Counted from the stretch's first letter, positions 33,879 to 42,757 are shown. The stretch: 64,000 nucleotides of DNA from an uncultured Porphyromonadaceae bacterium (GCA_946414395.1 CAMKOE010000004.1:1-64000), one strand, 5' to 3'. A program made the numbers and translations. The notes: generated by a model from the letters alone, not told the origin.

Positions 33879-35134
33879 TGTATCTTTACGGAGCAAGCGG
33901 GCACGCAAAAGTCGTCATCGACATCATAAATGCGTCTGGAATCAAGATAGACGGCATGTTTGATGATGATAATGCAATTAATGAATTGATGTCTATTCCT
34001 GTTGGGCATCACTGGAGCGGCGAGTCTCCCATTGTCGTTAGTATTGGAAACAACCTGGTTCGTAAACAAATAGTCCAGAAACTTCAATGCGACTTTGTTA
34101 AAGTTATTCATCCGTCTGCGGTAATCTCGCCTAACGCATCGATTGGCGATGGAACCGTTGTTATGCAAGGCGCTGTAGTCCAGAGTTGTGCGCAAGTTGG
34201 TGAGCACTGTATCCTCAATACAGGTGTGACTATTGACCACGAGTGTGTGATCAATGATTTCGTTCACATTTCGCCACAAGCAACTCTGTGTGGAAATGTC
34301 CATGTTGGAGAAGGAGCGTGGATCGGTGCTTCTGCAGTAATTATCCCCGGTGTGAAAATAGGAAGATGGTGCACTATCGGGGCAGGCAGTGTCGTTGTGA
34401 ATGACATGCCGGATGGCGCGGTCGCTTATGGTAATCCTTGCAGAATAAAATACTTTGACTACAGTCTCTGTTGTGAGAATACGGGATCTCCCATCGCTAT
34501 CTATGGTGCAGGTGGCCTTGGCCGTGAAGTCGCTGGTGGCATACAGCGCATTAATGGTGCAGGCAAGGGTAACTGGAATTTAGTTGGATTCTATGATGAT
34601 AGCAAGCCTGCTGGCAGTTCAATATCCCACTATGGCGATGTGCTGGGAGGAATGGATGCTTTGAACGCCGTTGATGAACCCATGGCGCTCGCAATTGCTG
34701 TCGGTGATGCAAGAATTCGTAGAGATATATATGAACGTATATCAAACGATAAGATATACTTCCCTAACTTGATCGCTCCGTCCTTTAGAATCCTGGATCC
34801 ATTGACATTTAAAATGGGCCAGGGCAATATCATTCAAGACAGTTGCAGCGTGACTTGTGATATAGAAATCGGCGACTTTAATGTCATGAACGGCTCTAAT
34901 GTTTTGGGGCATGATGTGAATATGGGCAACTTCAATGTGTTGATGCCAGGTGTCCGATTGTCTGGCTCTGTCAAGGTCGGCGACTGTAATATGTTTGGTG
35001 TCGATAGTGTCGTGTTGCAGCAGATCAAGGTGGGGGACAATGTCACCCTCGGGGCTGGTAGCGTGTTGATGACCAAGCCCAAGGATGGCCACACCTACAT
35101 TGGCGTGCCGGCCAAGAAGTTTGACTATAAATGA
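33878..35134 (+). CDS. Tandem fusion of two PglD-like acyltransferases
   Basis: This 418-residue protein contains two complete left-handed beta-helix acyltransferases in one frame. Residues 1 to about 203 start YLYGASGHAKVVIDII and include the catalytic-type His in TIDHEC, then the hexapeptide repeats. Residues about 208-418 restart with IAIYGAGGLGREVAGGIQ and include VLGHDVNMGNFNVLMPGV. The second half is a close relative of the separate gene at 41969-42610. PglD-like enzymes acylate 4-amino UDP-sugars, usually from acetyl-CoA. Two different active sites could modify two positions or use two donors. The start overlaps the PglC-like gene by one base. Confidence 0.92.
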   Translation: MYLYGASGHAKVVIDIINASGIKIDGMFDDDNAINELMSIPVGHHWSGESPIVVSIGNNLVRKQIVQKLQCDFVKVIHPSAVISPNASIGDGTVVMQGAVVQSCAQVGEHCILNTGVTIDHECVINDFVHISPQATLCGNVHVGEGAWIGASAVIIPGVKIGRWCTIGAGSVVVNDMPDGAVAYGNPCRIKYFDYSLCCENTGSPIAIYGAGGLGREVAGGIQRINGAGKGNWNLVGFYDDSKPAGSSISHYGDVLGGMDALNAVDEPMALAIAVGDARIRRDIYERISNDKIYFPNLIAPSFRILDPLTFKMGQGNIIQDSCSVTCDIEIGDFNVMNGSNVLGHDVNMGNFNVLMPGVRLSGSVKVGDCNMFGVDSVVLQQIKVGDNVTLGAGSVLMTKPKDGHTYIGVPAKKFDYK

Positions 35135-35153
35135 TTGATTTCTGTCATTGACT

Positions 35154-35906
35154 ATGAAAGAGAACCTTTTTTCACTGGATGGCAAAACCGTGCTGGTGAC
35201 GGGCGCTTCGTCGGGCATCGGCAAGGAAACGGCCATCATGTGTTCCCGCATGGGCGCGCGGGTGATTGTGACGGCACGCAATGCCGACCGCTTGTCCGAA
35301 ACCTTCGGCCAACTCAATGCCGATGTTGATGGTCATGCCATGATACTGGCCGACATGACCGTGAAAGATGATATTGACCGGCTTTTGTCCGAATTGCCTG
35401 CTCTCGATGGCCTGGTGCTGTGCGCCGGCAATTCGACGACGTTGCCGTTGCAGTTTGGTTCCCGGGACAAATTCGACAGCATGTTTGATGTCAATTTCTT
35501 TGCTCCCGTCGAGTTGTTGAGACTGCTCTACAAGAAGAAAATCCTTGCCAAGGGTGCATCTGTCGTGATGATAGCCTCTATCGGCGGCACACACAGTTTC
35601 ATGCCCGGCAATGGCGTGTACGGCGCTTCCAAGGCTGCCTTGAACTCAATCATGAAGTATGCGGCCCGCGAGTATTCCTCCCGCCGGGTGCGCGTCAACA
35701 GCATCTGCCCTGGCATGGTCGACACTCCGCTCATTCACCGCGGGACGATTACCGAGGAGCAACTCGCCGAGGATTGCAAGAAGTATCCCCTGGGCCGCTA
35801 TGGCCGGACCGAGGACATCGCCAGTGGTGTGGTTTACCTCTTGAGTGACGCTGCCTGCTGGGTCACGGGCCACGATTTGGTCATTGACGGTGGCTTCTCG
35901 ATATGA
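35154..35906 (+). CDS. SDR oxidoreductase (FabG-like)
   Basis: This 250-residue classical SDR has TGASSGIGKET for cofactor binding, NNAG-like LCAGNS, a catalytic Ser in IASIGGTHSF and YGASK with the catalytic Tyr and Lys. The sequence ends VTGHDLVIDGGFSI, typical of 3-oxoacyl-ACP reductases. It is the last gene before the ACP promoter at 35921. A beta-ketoacyl reductase would fit the ACP/KAS III system downstream, though sugar dehydrogenases share this fold. ATG 35154 is preferred to a TTG two codons earlier. Confidence 0.9.
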   Translation: MKENLFSLDGKTVLVTGASSGIGKETAIMCSRMGARVIVTARNADRLSETFGQLNADVDGHAMILADMTVKDDIDRLLSELPALDGLVLCAGNSTTLPLQFGSRDKFDSMFDVNFFAPVELLRLLYKKKILAKGASVVMIASIGGTHSFMPGNGVYGASKAALNSIMKYAAREYSSRRVRVNSICPGMVDTPLIHRGTITEEQLAEDCKKYPLGRYGRTEDIASGVVYLLSDAACWVTGHDLVIDGGFSI

Positions 35907-35920
35907 TTTTTGGCATGTTT

Positions 35921-35952
35921 TTTGCAAGGGGAGAAATAAAAATGTAATTTTG
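35921..35952 (+). promoter_or_regulatory. Promoter of the first ACP operon
   Basis: TTTG (35921-35924), a 20-base spacer and TAATTTTG (35945-35952) are a full promoter match. Transcription would start near 35959, giving a 55-base leader before the first ACP. The acyl module can therefore be expressed independently of the glycosyltransferase operon. Confidence 0.8.
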
Positions 35953-36013
35953 CAGACTGTTAATTGCTTTTTTGCGTTTGAGTAACTGACAGATAAGATT
36001 ATTGTTTTTAAAT

Positions 36014-36256
36014 ATGAATATTCAAGAATTTTTAGAGAATTTTGCAGAACAGTTCGACGATACCGATGCCGAGGCCTTTGCTCCCGAAACCAAGTTCAGG
36101 GAACTTGATGAGTGGTCATCGCTGACGGCGCTCTCGATCATTGCCATGGTCGATGATGAATATGATGTCATCATCAAGGGCAATGACATCCTCGGGTCTG
36201 AGACTATCCAGGACTTATACAATATTGTAGAGGAAAAAGTTCAATCCAAGAATTAA
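36014..36256 (+). CDS. Acyl carrier protein A (EWSSL type)
   Basis: This 80-residue acidic helical protein is an acyl carrier protein. The phosphopantetheine site reads LDEWSSLTAL, so Ser36 is the attachment residue and the usual Asp before it (DSL) is Ser35. It is closely related to ACP C (42796-43029), which shares the same change, and less so to ACPs B and D, which keep Asp. It is first in the promoter-led operon 36014-42610. Its last base is shared with the ATG of ACP B. It probably carries an intermediate of a short acyl group destined for the polysaccharide. Confidence 0.9.
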   Translation: MNIQEFLENFAEQFDDTDAEAFAPETKFRELDEWSSLTALSIIAMVDDEYDVIIKGNDILGSETIQDLYNIVEEKVQSKN

Positions 36257-36486
36257 TGGACGAGCAGGTCAAACAAATAATTGCCAACGTCCTGAATGTG
36301 GACCTCAACGTGATTACCGCCGAATTGTCCTCGGGTGACATTCCCGAGTGGGATTCGGTCGGCAATCTCGCAATCATCAGCACACTGGAGCAGGAACTCG
36401 GAATCGAGTTCCCGCTGGAGGACCTGTTCGATCTGAATTCGGTCCGAGCCCTCATTGACGAGGTTAATAAAATCAAGAATGATTGA
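36256..36486 (+). CDS. Acyl carrier protein B
   Basis: This 76-residue acyl carrier protein has a canonical site, PEWDSVGNLAII, with Asp33 and phosphopantetheine Ser34. Helix 2 and the acidic surface that docks partner enzymes are evident. It is translationally coupled to ACP A (one-base overlap) and overlaps the ligase gene by 8 bases. The tight link to the ligase suggests that ligase loads this ACP. Confidence 0.92.
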   Translation: MDEQVKQIIANVLNVDLNVITAELSSGDIPEWDSVGNLAIISTLEQELGIEFPLEDLFDLNSVRALIDEVNKIKND

Positions 36487-37942
36487 TGCGCCCCACAGTC
36501 GTCTCCTTCGGGCGGTGATAGGTCATGCTCAGGCCATGCCTGGCAAGATTGCCCTTGTCGAGGGAACACGACGTGTGACATACTCCCAACTGATCTCCAA
36601 TGTGGAGAAAGTTGCAGGCTACCTGTCTCTCCTTGGCCTCAAGCCGGGCGATACCATACTGCTTGCAGCGCAAAAGGAGGTAGAGTTCATATATCTCTAT
36701 CTTGCAGCCCATCTGCTTGGTATCGTCAACGTGGTGGTGGATTCGGCCTCACCTGCCGATCGCATCGATTACATCATCTCTACGGTCGGCCCTGCCGCCA
36801 AGTTTGGCACCATCTTGAAGGTGAACCGTCCTGATTTCACGCCGTTTAGCGAAGTGCTTCCCGACTTGGTCACTCCCTCGCTTGCCATGCGTGAAATCCA
36901 CTCCACCGATGTCGCCGATGTGATGTTCACGACTGGCACAACGGGTGCCCCCAAGGGCGTATGCCTTTCTCATGACAATATTGCCGGATCGGCATGCAAC
37001 ACCAATGGCTTCATCGGCACGAGGGCCGATGATGTCGAGGCCTTGGCACTGCCTTTGAGTCACTCCTTTGGTTTGGGGCGGATGCGTTGCGTGCTCATGG
37101 CTGGCGCCACATTGGTTCTGGTGGGCAGTTTCGCCAATCTCAAGGCTTTCTTCCAGGTTTTGGAGGCTGAGCACGTGACGGGATTTGGCATGGTACCTGC
37201 GGTTTGGCAGTATATCAAGCGGATAAGCGGTACGCGTATTTCCAAGTTCGCTAGCCAGATTCGATACATCGAGTTTGGCAGTGCTGCTTTGCCTGTGGCC
37301 GATAAACGATTGCTCATGGACATCTTCCCGCACACCCGCCTGTGCATGCACTACGGATTAACCGAGGCTTCCCGCGCTATCTTCAGCGAGTTCCATGCCT
37401 GCGCCGACAATCTCGAAACCATTGGGCAACCCGCTTCAAGTCTGGTTCAGGTCCGCATTCTCGATGAGGATGGACAACCGGTCGAGGACGGAACCGATGG
37501 CGAAATCTGTGTGCACGGCAATATGGTGACCCGCACCTATTATCTGCCGTCTGACAACCAGGGTGCTTTCTTCGGCGATTGGTTCAGGACCGGTGACTGG
37601 GGACATCGCAGTCCTCAAGGCGATTTCTATCTCACCGGCCGCAAGAAGGAACTGATCAACGTCGGTGGCGAGAAAGTGAGCCCCGCTGCGATCGAGCAGG
37701 CCATCATGGCCCTCGGAATCAAGGATTGCGCTTGTGTGCCAATTCCCGACCCGAAAGGCGTTTTGGGAGAAGTGCCCAAGGCATTTCTGGTCAAGTCCGA
37801 CCCCCTCATGACCATCGAGGAGGTGAAAAAACAGTTAATCCAGGTCCTCCCGGCCCACGAGGTTCCCGTGGAGTGGGAATGGGTTGACAGTATCCCACGG
37901 ACATCATCGGGTAAAATCCAACGCTTGAAACTTAAGAATTAA
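36479..37942 (+). CDS. Acyl-activating enzyme (AMP-dependent synthetase/ligase)
   Basis: This 487-residue ANL-superfamily enzyme adenylates a carboxylic acid and transfers it to CoA or an ACP thiol. The phosphate loop is FTTGTTGAPKG (residues 150-160), followed by YGLTEASRAIF, FRTGDWG and TGRKKELINVGGEKVSP. The C-terminal catalytic lysine is in TSSGKIQRLK (about Lys479). With two ACP genes directly before it, loading onto ACP is likely. V. cholerae O1 uses an analogous ligase and ACP (RfbL, RfbK) for its tetronate side chain. The acid substrate is unknown. Confidence 0.92.
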   Translation: MIDAPHSRLLRAVIGHAQAMPGKIALVEGTRRVTYSQLISNVEKVAGYLSLLGLKPGDTILLAAQKEVEFIYLYLAAHLLGIVNVVVDSASPADRIDYIISTVGPAAKFGTILKVNRPDFTPFSEVLPDLVTPSLAMREIHSTDVADVMFTTGTTGAPKGVCLSHDNIAGSACNTNGFIGTRADDVEALALPLSHSFGLGRMRCVLMAGATLVLVGSFANLKAFFQVLEAEHVTGFGMVPAVWQYIKRISGTRISKFASQIRYIEFGSAALPVADKRLLMDIFPHTRLCMHYGLTEASRAIFSEFHACADNLETIGQPASSLVQVRILDEDGQPVEDGTDGEICVHGNMVTRTYYLPSDNQGAFFGDWFRTGDWGHRSPQGDFYLTGRKKELINVGGEKVSPAAIEQAIMALGIKDCACVPIPDPKGVLGEVPKAFLVKSDPLMTIEEVKKQLIQVLPAHEVPVEWEWVDSIPRTSSGKIQRLKLKN

Positions 37943-37959
37943 CAATTACGTTACCACAT

Positions 37960-39021
37960 ATGTCACAATTAACCATTAATAATGTGCGCATCTCTGGCAT
38001 GAGTGCCTGTGTGCCTGCCACTGTCGAGGACAACCGCACCTTATCAATCTATAAGGATGAGAACGAGGCTCTCAAGGTGATCGCGTCAACCGGCATCGAA
38101 CGTCATCACAAGGTGGATCCCGGCACCACGGCATCCGACTTGACGGTCAAGGCAGTCGAGGGCTTGCTCAAGGATCTGGACTGGCAGCCGCAGGATATAG
38201 ACTGTTTTGCCTACGTCTGCACTTCCAGGGACTTCATCGCCCCACAGACGGCCTGCGTCCTGCAAGACCGCCTCAAGTTGCGCAGTGACTGTTGCGTGTT
38301 CGATCTTCCCTTTGGCTGCTCGGGATGGGTCTATGGCATGAGCATTGTGTCCTCACTGATGTCTCATGGCACCTTCAAGCGCGCTATCCTCGTCGCAGCC
38401 GAGACCAATACCCTCAACCGCAGCCAGCGCGACACGACGGTGCGCCCATTGTTCGGTGATGCCGCTACCGCAACTGCGCTCGAGTATGACCCCGAACACT
38501 CAAGGCCCATGAATTTCATGTATGGAGTTGACGGCAGTGGATACGAGGCCGTTTGGGCCCCTTATGGCGGCATGCGTCATCCTGTCACCCACGAGGCACT
38601 TGAGGAAAAAGAGGTTTCTCCCGGTGTCTTCCGTCGCGGTGTGGATATGATTGTCAATGGCATGGATGTGTTTGGCTTTGCCATCAAACAGCCCCCTCGT
38701 TCCCTCAAGGAGTTGATTGCGACTTTCAACATCGATGTCGATTCGGTTGACTTGCTGCTGCTGCACCAGGCCAACAAATTCATTGATGAGAAGATACGCA
38801 AGGCCGTCAAGATTCCGGCCGAGAAGACCCCCTACTGTCTGGAGGAATACGGCAATGTCACTAGTGCGTCAATTCCCTTGACCATGGTATCGAGGTGTGG
38901 CGAGCGACTGGCTGGCGAGGATCAGCACTGCATCGCCTGTGGCTTTGGCGTCGGCCTGGCATGGGCAAGCATGGAGTTCTATGCCGGCAATGTGAAGATA
39001 AGCCCAATAATAACCTACTGA
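37960..39021 (+). CDS. KAS III-like enzyme 1
   Basis: This is a 353-residue thiolase-fold protein of the beta-ketoacyl-ACP synthase III family. The catalytic triad is intact: Cys120 in PFGCSGW, His269 in LLLHQANK and Asn299 in EEYGNVTSASIP. The glycine-rich C-terminal GFGVGLAWASMEF is typical. FabH-like enzymes either start fatty acid synthesis by Claisen condensation or, in secondary metabolism, transfer acyl groups to sugars. Here the neighbours (ACPs, ligase, ATP-grasp, aminotransferase) suggest a dedicated short acyl chain. It is paralogous to the enzyme at 43135-44184. Confidence 0.92.
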   Translation: MSQLTINNVRISGMSACVPATVEDNRTLSIYKDENEALKVIASTGIERHHKVDPGTTASDLTVKAVEGLLKDLDWQPQDIDCFAYVCTSRDFIAPQTACVLQDRLKLRSDCCVFDLPFGCSGWVYGMSIVSSLMSHGTFKRAILVAAETNTLNRSQRDTTVRPLFGDAATATALEYDPEHSRPMNFMYGVDGSGYEAVWAPYGGMRHPVTHEALEEKEVSPGVFRRGVDMIVNGMDVFGFAIKQPPRSLKELIATFNIDVDSVDLLLLHQANKFIDEKIRKAVKIPAEKTPYCLEEYGNVTSASIPLTMVSRCGERLAGEDQHCIACGFGVGLAWASMEFYAGNVKISPIITY

Positions 39022-39041
39022 TTGTGAAATTACACCCTCTG

Positions 39042-40142
39042 ATGGTACAATATATCAACACAAACAAGGAATTTCACTGGGGCGACTGGTATTTCAAGTC
39101 CCACGTGATGCCGGCCGATTTTGATTACAAGGCCCACAAGAAGGAGTTGTCGCCCTACTACGAGCAGCGGGGTTTCAAGGTGTCAATGATGTTTGACGAT
39201 TACTTCTCGCGGCTCAATGGCATCCACAGCGACCGTTACCTCTCGATGGACTTGTACTACTTCTTTGTCATCCCGGCACTCAACCGTCATGATTTCAAGG
39301 ATGCCTATCTGGACAAGAACATCTACAGTGAGTTGTTCCCCAGTGTCAAGCAGCCCGTATCGATCGTCAAGAACATTCACGGTCATTTCTATCGTGATGG
39401 CGAGGAAATCTCTCTTGATGAGGCCGTCGCTGCCGTTGCTCATGCCCAGGGCGAGTTGATGATTAAGCCCACAGTGGAAACATGCAATGGTGAGGGGGTG
39501 GAGCAGGTCAAGGATTTTGACCCGATGGCAGTCAAGGCGCTTTTTGCCCAGTACGGCATCAATTTCATCGTTCAGGAGAAGGTGAAGCAGCATCCCGACT
39601 TGCAGCGTGTCAATCCCACGTCACTCAACTCGATGCGCCTCTACACCTATCGCAGGCTTGACGGTTCCTACCATTTCCTTTATCCCTATGCCCACATGCG
39701 CTTCGGTGGCAAGAATGCCATCAAGGACAACGTGTCGCAGGGTGGGGGAACCTGCCTGATTCATGCCGATGGCCGTGTGGATGACCGGGTCTATCGCTTC
39801 AAGAGCATGGAGGTCTCCTCGCTCAAGCGAGAGACCGGTGTCGAGAATCTGGTGATTCCCTGCTATCAGGCTGTTATTGATACCTTGATAGCCATGCACA
39901 AGCGTTTGCCCTACTTTGACTTCGTGGGTTGGGACGTGACGGTTTTGCCCAGTGGCGAGCCACTGCTCATCGAGTTTAACCTCGTTCCCAGCGTTGAGGG
40001 ACCCCAGATGATGGCTGGCCCCATGTTTGGCGAGTTCCTGGATGAGGTGATACAACGCGCCGCTCAGGTCGAGTGCGTGAAGATGCAGACTTTCAAGAAG
40101 ACTTTTGATAAGGACATGTCCTTCCTGCTGCACATGCAGTAA
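39042..40142 (+). CDS. Sugar-transfer associated ATP-grasp protein
   Basis: This 366-residue protein matches the ATP-grasp family found in capsule and O-antigen loci. GELMIKPTVETCNGEGV holds the ATP-binding lysine, FIVQEKVKQHP the hinge, and FVGWDVTVLPSGEPLLIEFN the metal-binding Asp/Glu/Asn. ATP-grasp enzymes join a carboxylate to an amine, hydroxyl or thiol. In this locus it could ligate an acyl or amino-acid group to a sugar or carrier. ATG 39042 is chosen; a GTG at 39024 is possible. Longer frames overlap the KAS III gene and look artefactual. Confidence 0.88.
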   Translation: MVQYINTNKEFHWGDWYFKSHVMPADFDYKAHKKELSPYYEQRGFKVSMMFDDYFSRLNGIHSDRYLSMDLYYFFVIPALNRHDFKDAYLDKNIYSELFPSVKQPVSIVKNIHGHFYRDGEEISLDEAVAAVAHAQGELMIKPTVETCNGEGVEQVKDFDPMAVKALFAQYGINFIVQEKVKQHPDLQRVNPTSLNSMRLYTYRRLDGSYHFLYPYAHMRFGGKNAIKDNVSQGGGTCLIHADGRVDDRVYRFKSMEVSSLKRETGVENLVIPCYQAVIDTLIAMHKRLPYFDFVGWDVTVLPSGEPLLIEFNLVPSVEGPQMMAGPMFGEFLDEVIQRAAQVECVKMQTFKKTFDKDMSFLLHMQ

Positions 40143-40179
40143 TACAGGGCATGCCACAGCAATATAAGTATTATAGCAA

Positions 40180-40755
40180 GTGATAATCAGTCAAGTGGTC
40201 AATACGGTTTTCAACTCATGCAGTTATGTCATTTCCAGGGGCGATGCCTCGTGGATGGTGGACTGTGGAGACGTTGACAGGATTGTGCCGCTGCTTCATG
40301 GCCGCCTGCAGGGTGTGCTGCTCACCCATGCCCATTTTGACCACATCTACGGGCTGAATCACTTGATGGCCATGTTCCCGGATGTTCCTGTTTTCACCAA
40401 CAGGGACGGGCGTGAGGGTCTCCTCAGCGATAAACTGAATTTCTCCAGATATCATGAGAAGCCCTTCATTCTCAACTCTCCAGGCAATATCCGTCTGGTG
40501 GAGGACGGCCAGAGTTTTGACCTGTTTGAAAACTACAGCGTTAAGGCGATATATACTCCTGGCCACAGTCCCGGTTGCGTGACCTGGGTGACCGGTGATG
40601 CGATTTTTACAGGCGACAGTTACATTCCCGGTGTCAAGACCGTGACCATTTTGCCTCATTCCGACAAGGAGATGGCAGCCAGCAGCGAGGACCTTATCCG
40701 GTCAATGGTCAATGGACGTCAGGTCTATCCGGGACATCCGTCTCAATTACAGTAA
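40180..40755 (+). CDS. Metallo-beta-lactamase-fold hydrolase (possible thioesterase)
   Basis: This 191-residue protein has the metal-binding motif THAHFDH (residues 49-55), His129 in YTPGHSPG, Asp146 in FTGDSY and His186 near the C-terminus. All five ligands of a two-metal glyoxalase II-like site are present. Glyoxalase II itself cleaves a thioester, and MBL-fold thioesterases release ACP-bound products in some polyketide systems, so ACP off-loading is a reasonable hypothesis here. The start is GTG, preceded by no good alternative ATG. Confidence 0.88.
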   Translation: MIISQVVNTVFNSCSYVISRGDASWMVDCGDVDRIVPLLHGRLQGVLLTHAHFDHIYGLNHLMAMFPDVPVFTNRDGREGLLSDKLNFSRYHEKPFILNSPGNIRLVEDGQSFDLFENYSVKAIYTPGHSPGCVTWVTGDAIFTGDSYIPGVKTVTILPHSDKEMAASSEDLIRSMVNGRQVYPGHPSQLQ

Positions 40756-40776
40756 TTTAACAAATAATCAGTATAT

Positions 40777-41916
40777 ATGGAAAACAAAAAGGTTTTACTC
40801 TGTTTGGCTCACATGAGCGGTCAAGAAATGAAGTATATCCAGGAAGCGTTTGACACCAACTGGGTAGTACCTCTCGGACCCAATGTGAACGCCTTTGAAG
40901 AGGATCTCGAGCAACTATGTGGCGAGGGTAAGCGTGTCGTGGCATTGAGTTCTGGCACAGCGGCCATTCATCTGGCCCTAGTGAAATTGGGCGTGGGTCG
41001 TGACGATGAGGTGATTTGCCAGTCGATGACATTCTCGGCTAGCGCCAACCCCGTGACCTATCAGGGCGGAGTGCCCGTGTTTGTCGATAGTGAGCGTGAC
41101 ACGTGGAATATTGACCCGAACCTGCTTGAGGACGCCATTAAGGACCGCATAGCCAAAACGGGCCGCAAACCCAAGGCAATCATACCGGTCTATCTGTATG
41201 GTATGCCTGCCCGCATCGATGATATTATGGAAATTGCTCGCCGCTACGAGATACCAGTCGTGGAGGATTCGGCCGAGGCCTTCGGTTCGCGTTATCGCGG
41301 GCAGTTGTGCGGCACCTTCGGTGATTTTGGCATTATGAGTTTCAATGGTAACAAGATGATCACCACCAGTGGCGGTGGCGCGCTCATTTGTCCTGATGAG
41401 GAGGCCAAGAAGAAGGTCATGTTCTATGCCACCCAGTCGCGTGAGCCCATGCCCTATTACCTGCACAAGGAGATCGGCTACAATTACCGCATGAGCAACA
41501 TCTGCGCCGGTATCGGCCGTGGACAGATGACAGTCCTTGATGAGCATCTGGCCCATCACAAGCACCTGTGTGACAGATATGTGGAACTCTTTGCCGATAT
41601 TGATGGCATTGACGTGCACGTCAACTGCGACGAGCGTTCCGACAGCAATTACTGGCTGAACACGATTTTGATCGACCCCGTGAAGACGGGTACCGACTAT
41701 GAGACCGTCCGTCAGCACTTGGACGCTTGTAACATCGAGTCCCGCCCGTTGTGGAAACCCATGCACACCCAGCCTGTATTTGCTGGCGCTCCTGCCTACG
41801 TCAACGGTGTGAGTGAGGAACTCTTCGGCAAGGGACTGTGCTTGCCCAGCGGACCATGGGTCAGCGACGAGGATGTTGAGCGGGTGGCTCGTGAGATCAT
41901 TTCTTGCTGCAAGTGA
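40777..41916 (+). CDS. DegT/DnrJ/EryC1 sugar aminotransferase
   Basis: This 379-residue PLP-dependent enzyme aminates 4-keto (or 3-keto) nucleotide sugars. LSSGTAAIHLAL binds phosphate, VVEDSAEAFGS carries Asp164, and SFNGNKMITTSGGGAL contains the Schiff-base Lys193. It resembles PglE-type transaminases that make UDP-4-amino-4,6-dideoxy-GlcNAc. A PglD-like acyltransferase follows within 53 bases and a PglC-like transferase lies upstream, so a bacillosamine-type sugar is likely. The matching UDP-sugar 4,6-dehydratase is not in the window. Confidence 0.94.
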   Translation: MENKKVLLCLAHMSGQEMKYIQEAFDTNWVVPLGPNVNAFEEDLEQLCGEGKRVVALSSGTAAIHLALVKLGVGRDDEVICQSMTFSASANPVTYQGGVPVFVDSERDTWNIDPNLLEDAIKDRIAKTGRKPKAIIPVYLYGMPARIDDIMEIARRYEIPVVEDSAEAFGSRYRGQLCGTFGDFGIMSFNGNKMITTSGGGALICPDEEAKKKVMFYATQSREPMPYYLHKEIGYNYRMSNICAGIGRGQMTVLDEHLAHHKHLCDRYVELFADIDGIDVHVNCDERSDSNYWLNTILIDPVKTGTDYETVRQHLDACNIESRPLWKPMHTQPVFAGAPAYVNGVSEELFGKGLCLPSGPWVSDEDVERVAREIISCCK

Positions 41917-41968
41917 TAATGTGGATATTTCTTGACTTTTTATTTATTGACTTTTAAACGATTGAATT

Positions 41969-42610
41969 ATGAATATCGCAATATATGGCGCAGGTGGCTT
42001 CGGTAAGGAGGTCGCTTGTCTGATCGAGAGGATTAACGCTCATGGTGGAAACTGGAACCTTATTGGCTTCTTTGATGACACCAAGCCCATGGGAACGCCT
42101 GTCTCGCGCTATGGCAATGTCTTGGGTGGTATGGACACGCTGCTGCAGGTCGATGAGCCGCTGGCCATCTCTATCGCCATCAACGACAACCGTGCTGTGC
42201 GCCGTATCCGCGAGAGCATCAACAATACTAAGATTTCCTTCCCCAACTTGATTGACCCCTCGTTGTTCCTTGTCGATCCCTCCACGGTGATTATGGGCGA
42301 GGGCAACATCATTCAGAATCATTGCATGATTTCGTGTGACGTGACGATAGGTAACTTCAATCTCATCAACGACCATGTTGTGGTGGGACACGATAACGTC
42401 ATCGGTGACTTCAACGGGCTCATGCCAGGTGCCCATCTGTCGGGAGGAATCACCATCGGCAATAACAACCTGTTGGGAGTCGCCAGTGTGGTATTGCAGG
42501 GCATGGTTATCGGCAATGGAGTGACCCTGGGTGCCAACAGCGTGCTCATGACACAACCCCGTGATAATTTCACTTATTTGGGCGTTCCGGCCAAGAAATT
42601 TGATTTTTGA
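41969..42610 (+). CDS. PglD-like sugar N-acyltransferase
   Basis: This 213-residue left-handed beta-helix acyltransferase starts with a Rossmann-like segment, MNIAIYGAGGFGKEVACLIE, then hexapeptide repeats with VVGHDNVIGDFNGLMPGAHL, where His is the probable base. The C-terminal LGVPAKKFDF is typical. It closely resembles the second half of the fusion at 33878-35134. It probably acylates the amino group installed by the preceding DegT enzyme. The donor may be acetyl-CoA or, given the surroundings, an acyl-ACP. It ends the first ACP operon. Confidence 0.93.
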   Translation: MNIAIYGAGGFGKEVACLIERINAHGGNWNLIGFFDDTKPMGTPVSRYGNVLGGMDTLLQVDEPLAISIAINDNRAVRRIRESINNTKISFPNLIDPSLFLVDPSTVIMGEGNIIQNHCMISCDVTIGNFNLINDHVVVGHDNVIGDFNGLMPGAHLSGGITIGNNNLLGVASVVLQGMVIGNGVTLGANSVLMTQPRDNFTYLGVPAKKFDF

Positions 42611-42722
42611 AAAAATCTATCTGAAATGATAGTATGACAAAAGTTTTTCCCGTGTGAATTAACATGTTGTGTGAAGCAGAAAGTTGAATCCTTCATTCCA
42701 TCGAAGAAGATAATTCCACCAA

Positions 42723-42757
42723 TTGTGAAAGTGTTTTAAAAAAAATAACTACTTTTG
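42723..42757 (+). promoter_or_regulatory. Promoter of the second ACP operon
   Basis: TACTTTTG (42750-42757) is a full -7 match. TTGTG at 42723-42727, about 22 bases upstream, serves as a somewhat loosely spaced -33. The leader before ACP C would be about 32 bases. Confidence 0.65.

Noticed and set aside
38895-39041. N-terminal extension of the ATP-grasp gene
   Set aside because: The extra residues overlap the KAS III gene in another frame, are Trp/Arg-rich and do not resemble the family N-terminus; ATG 39042 is better.
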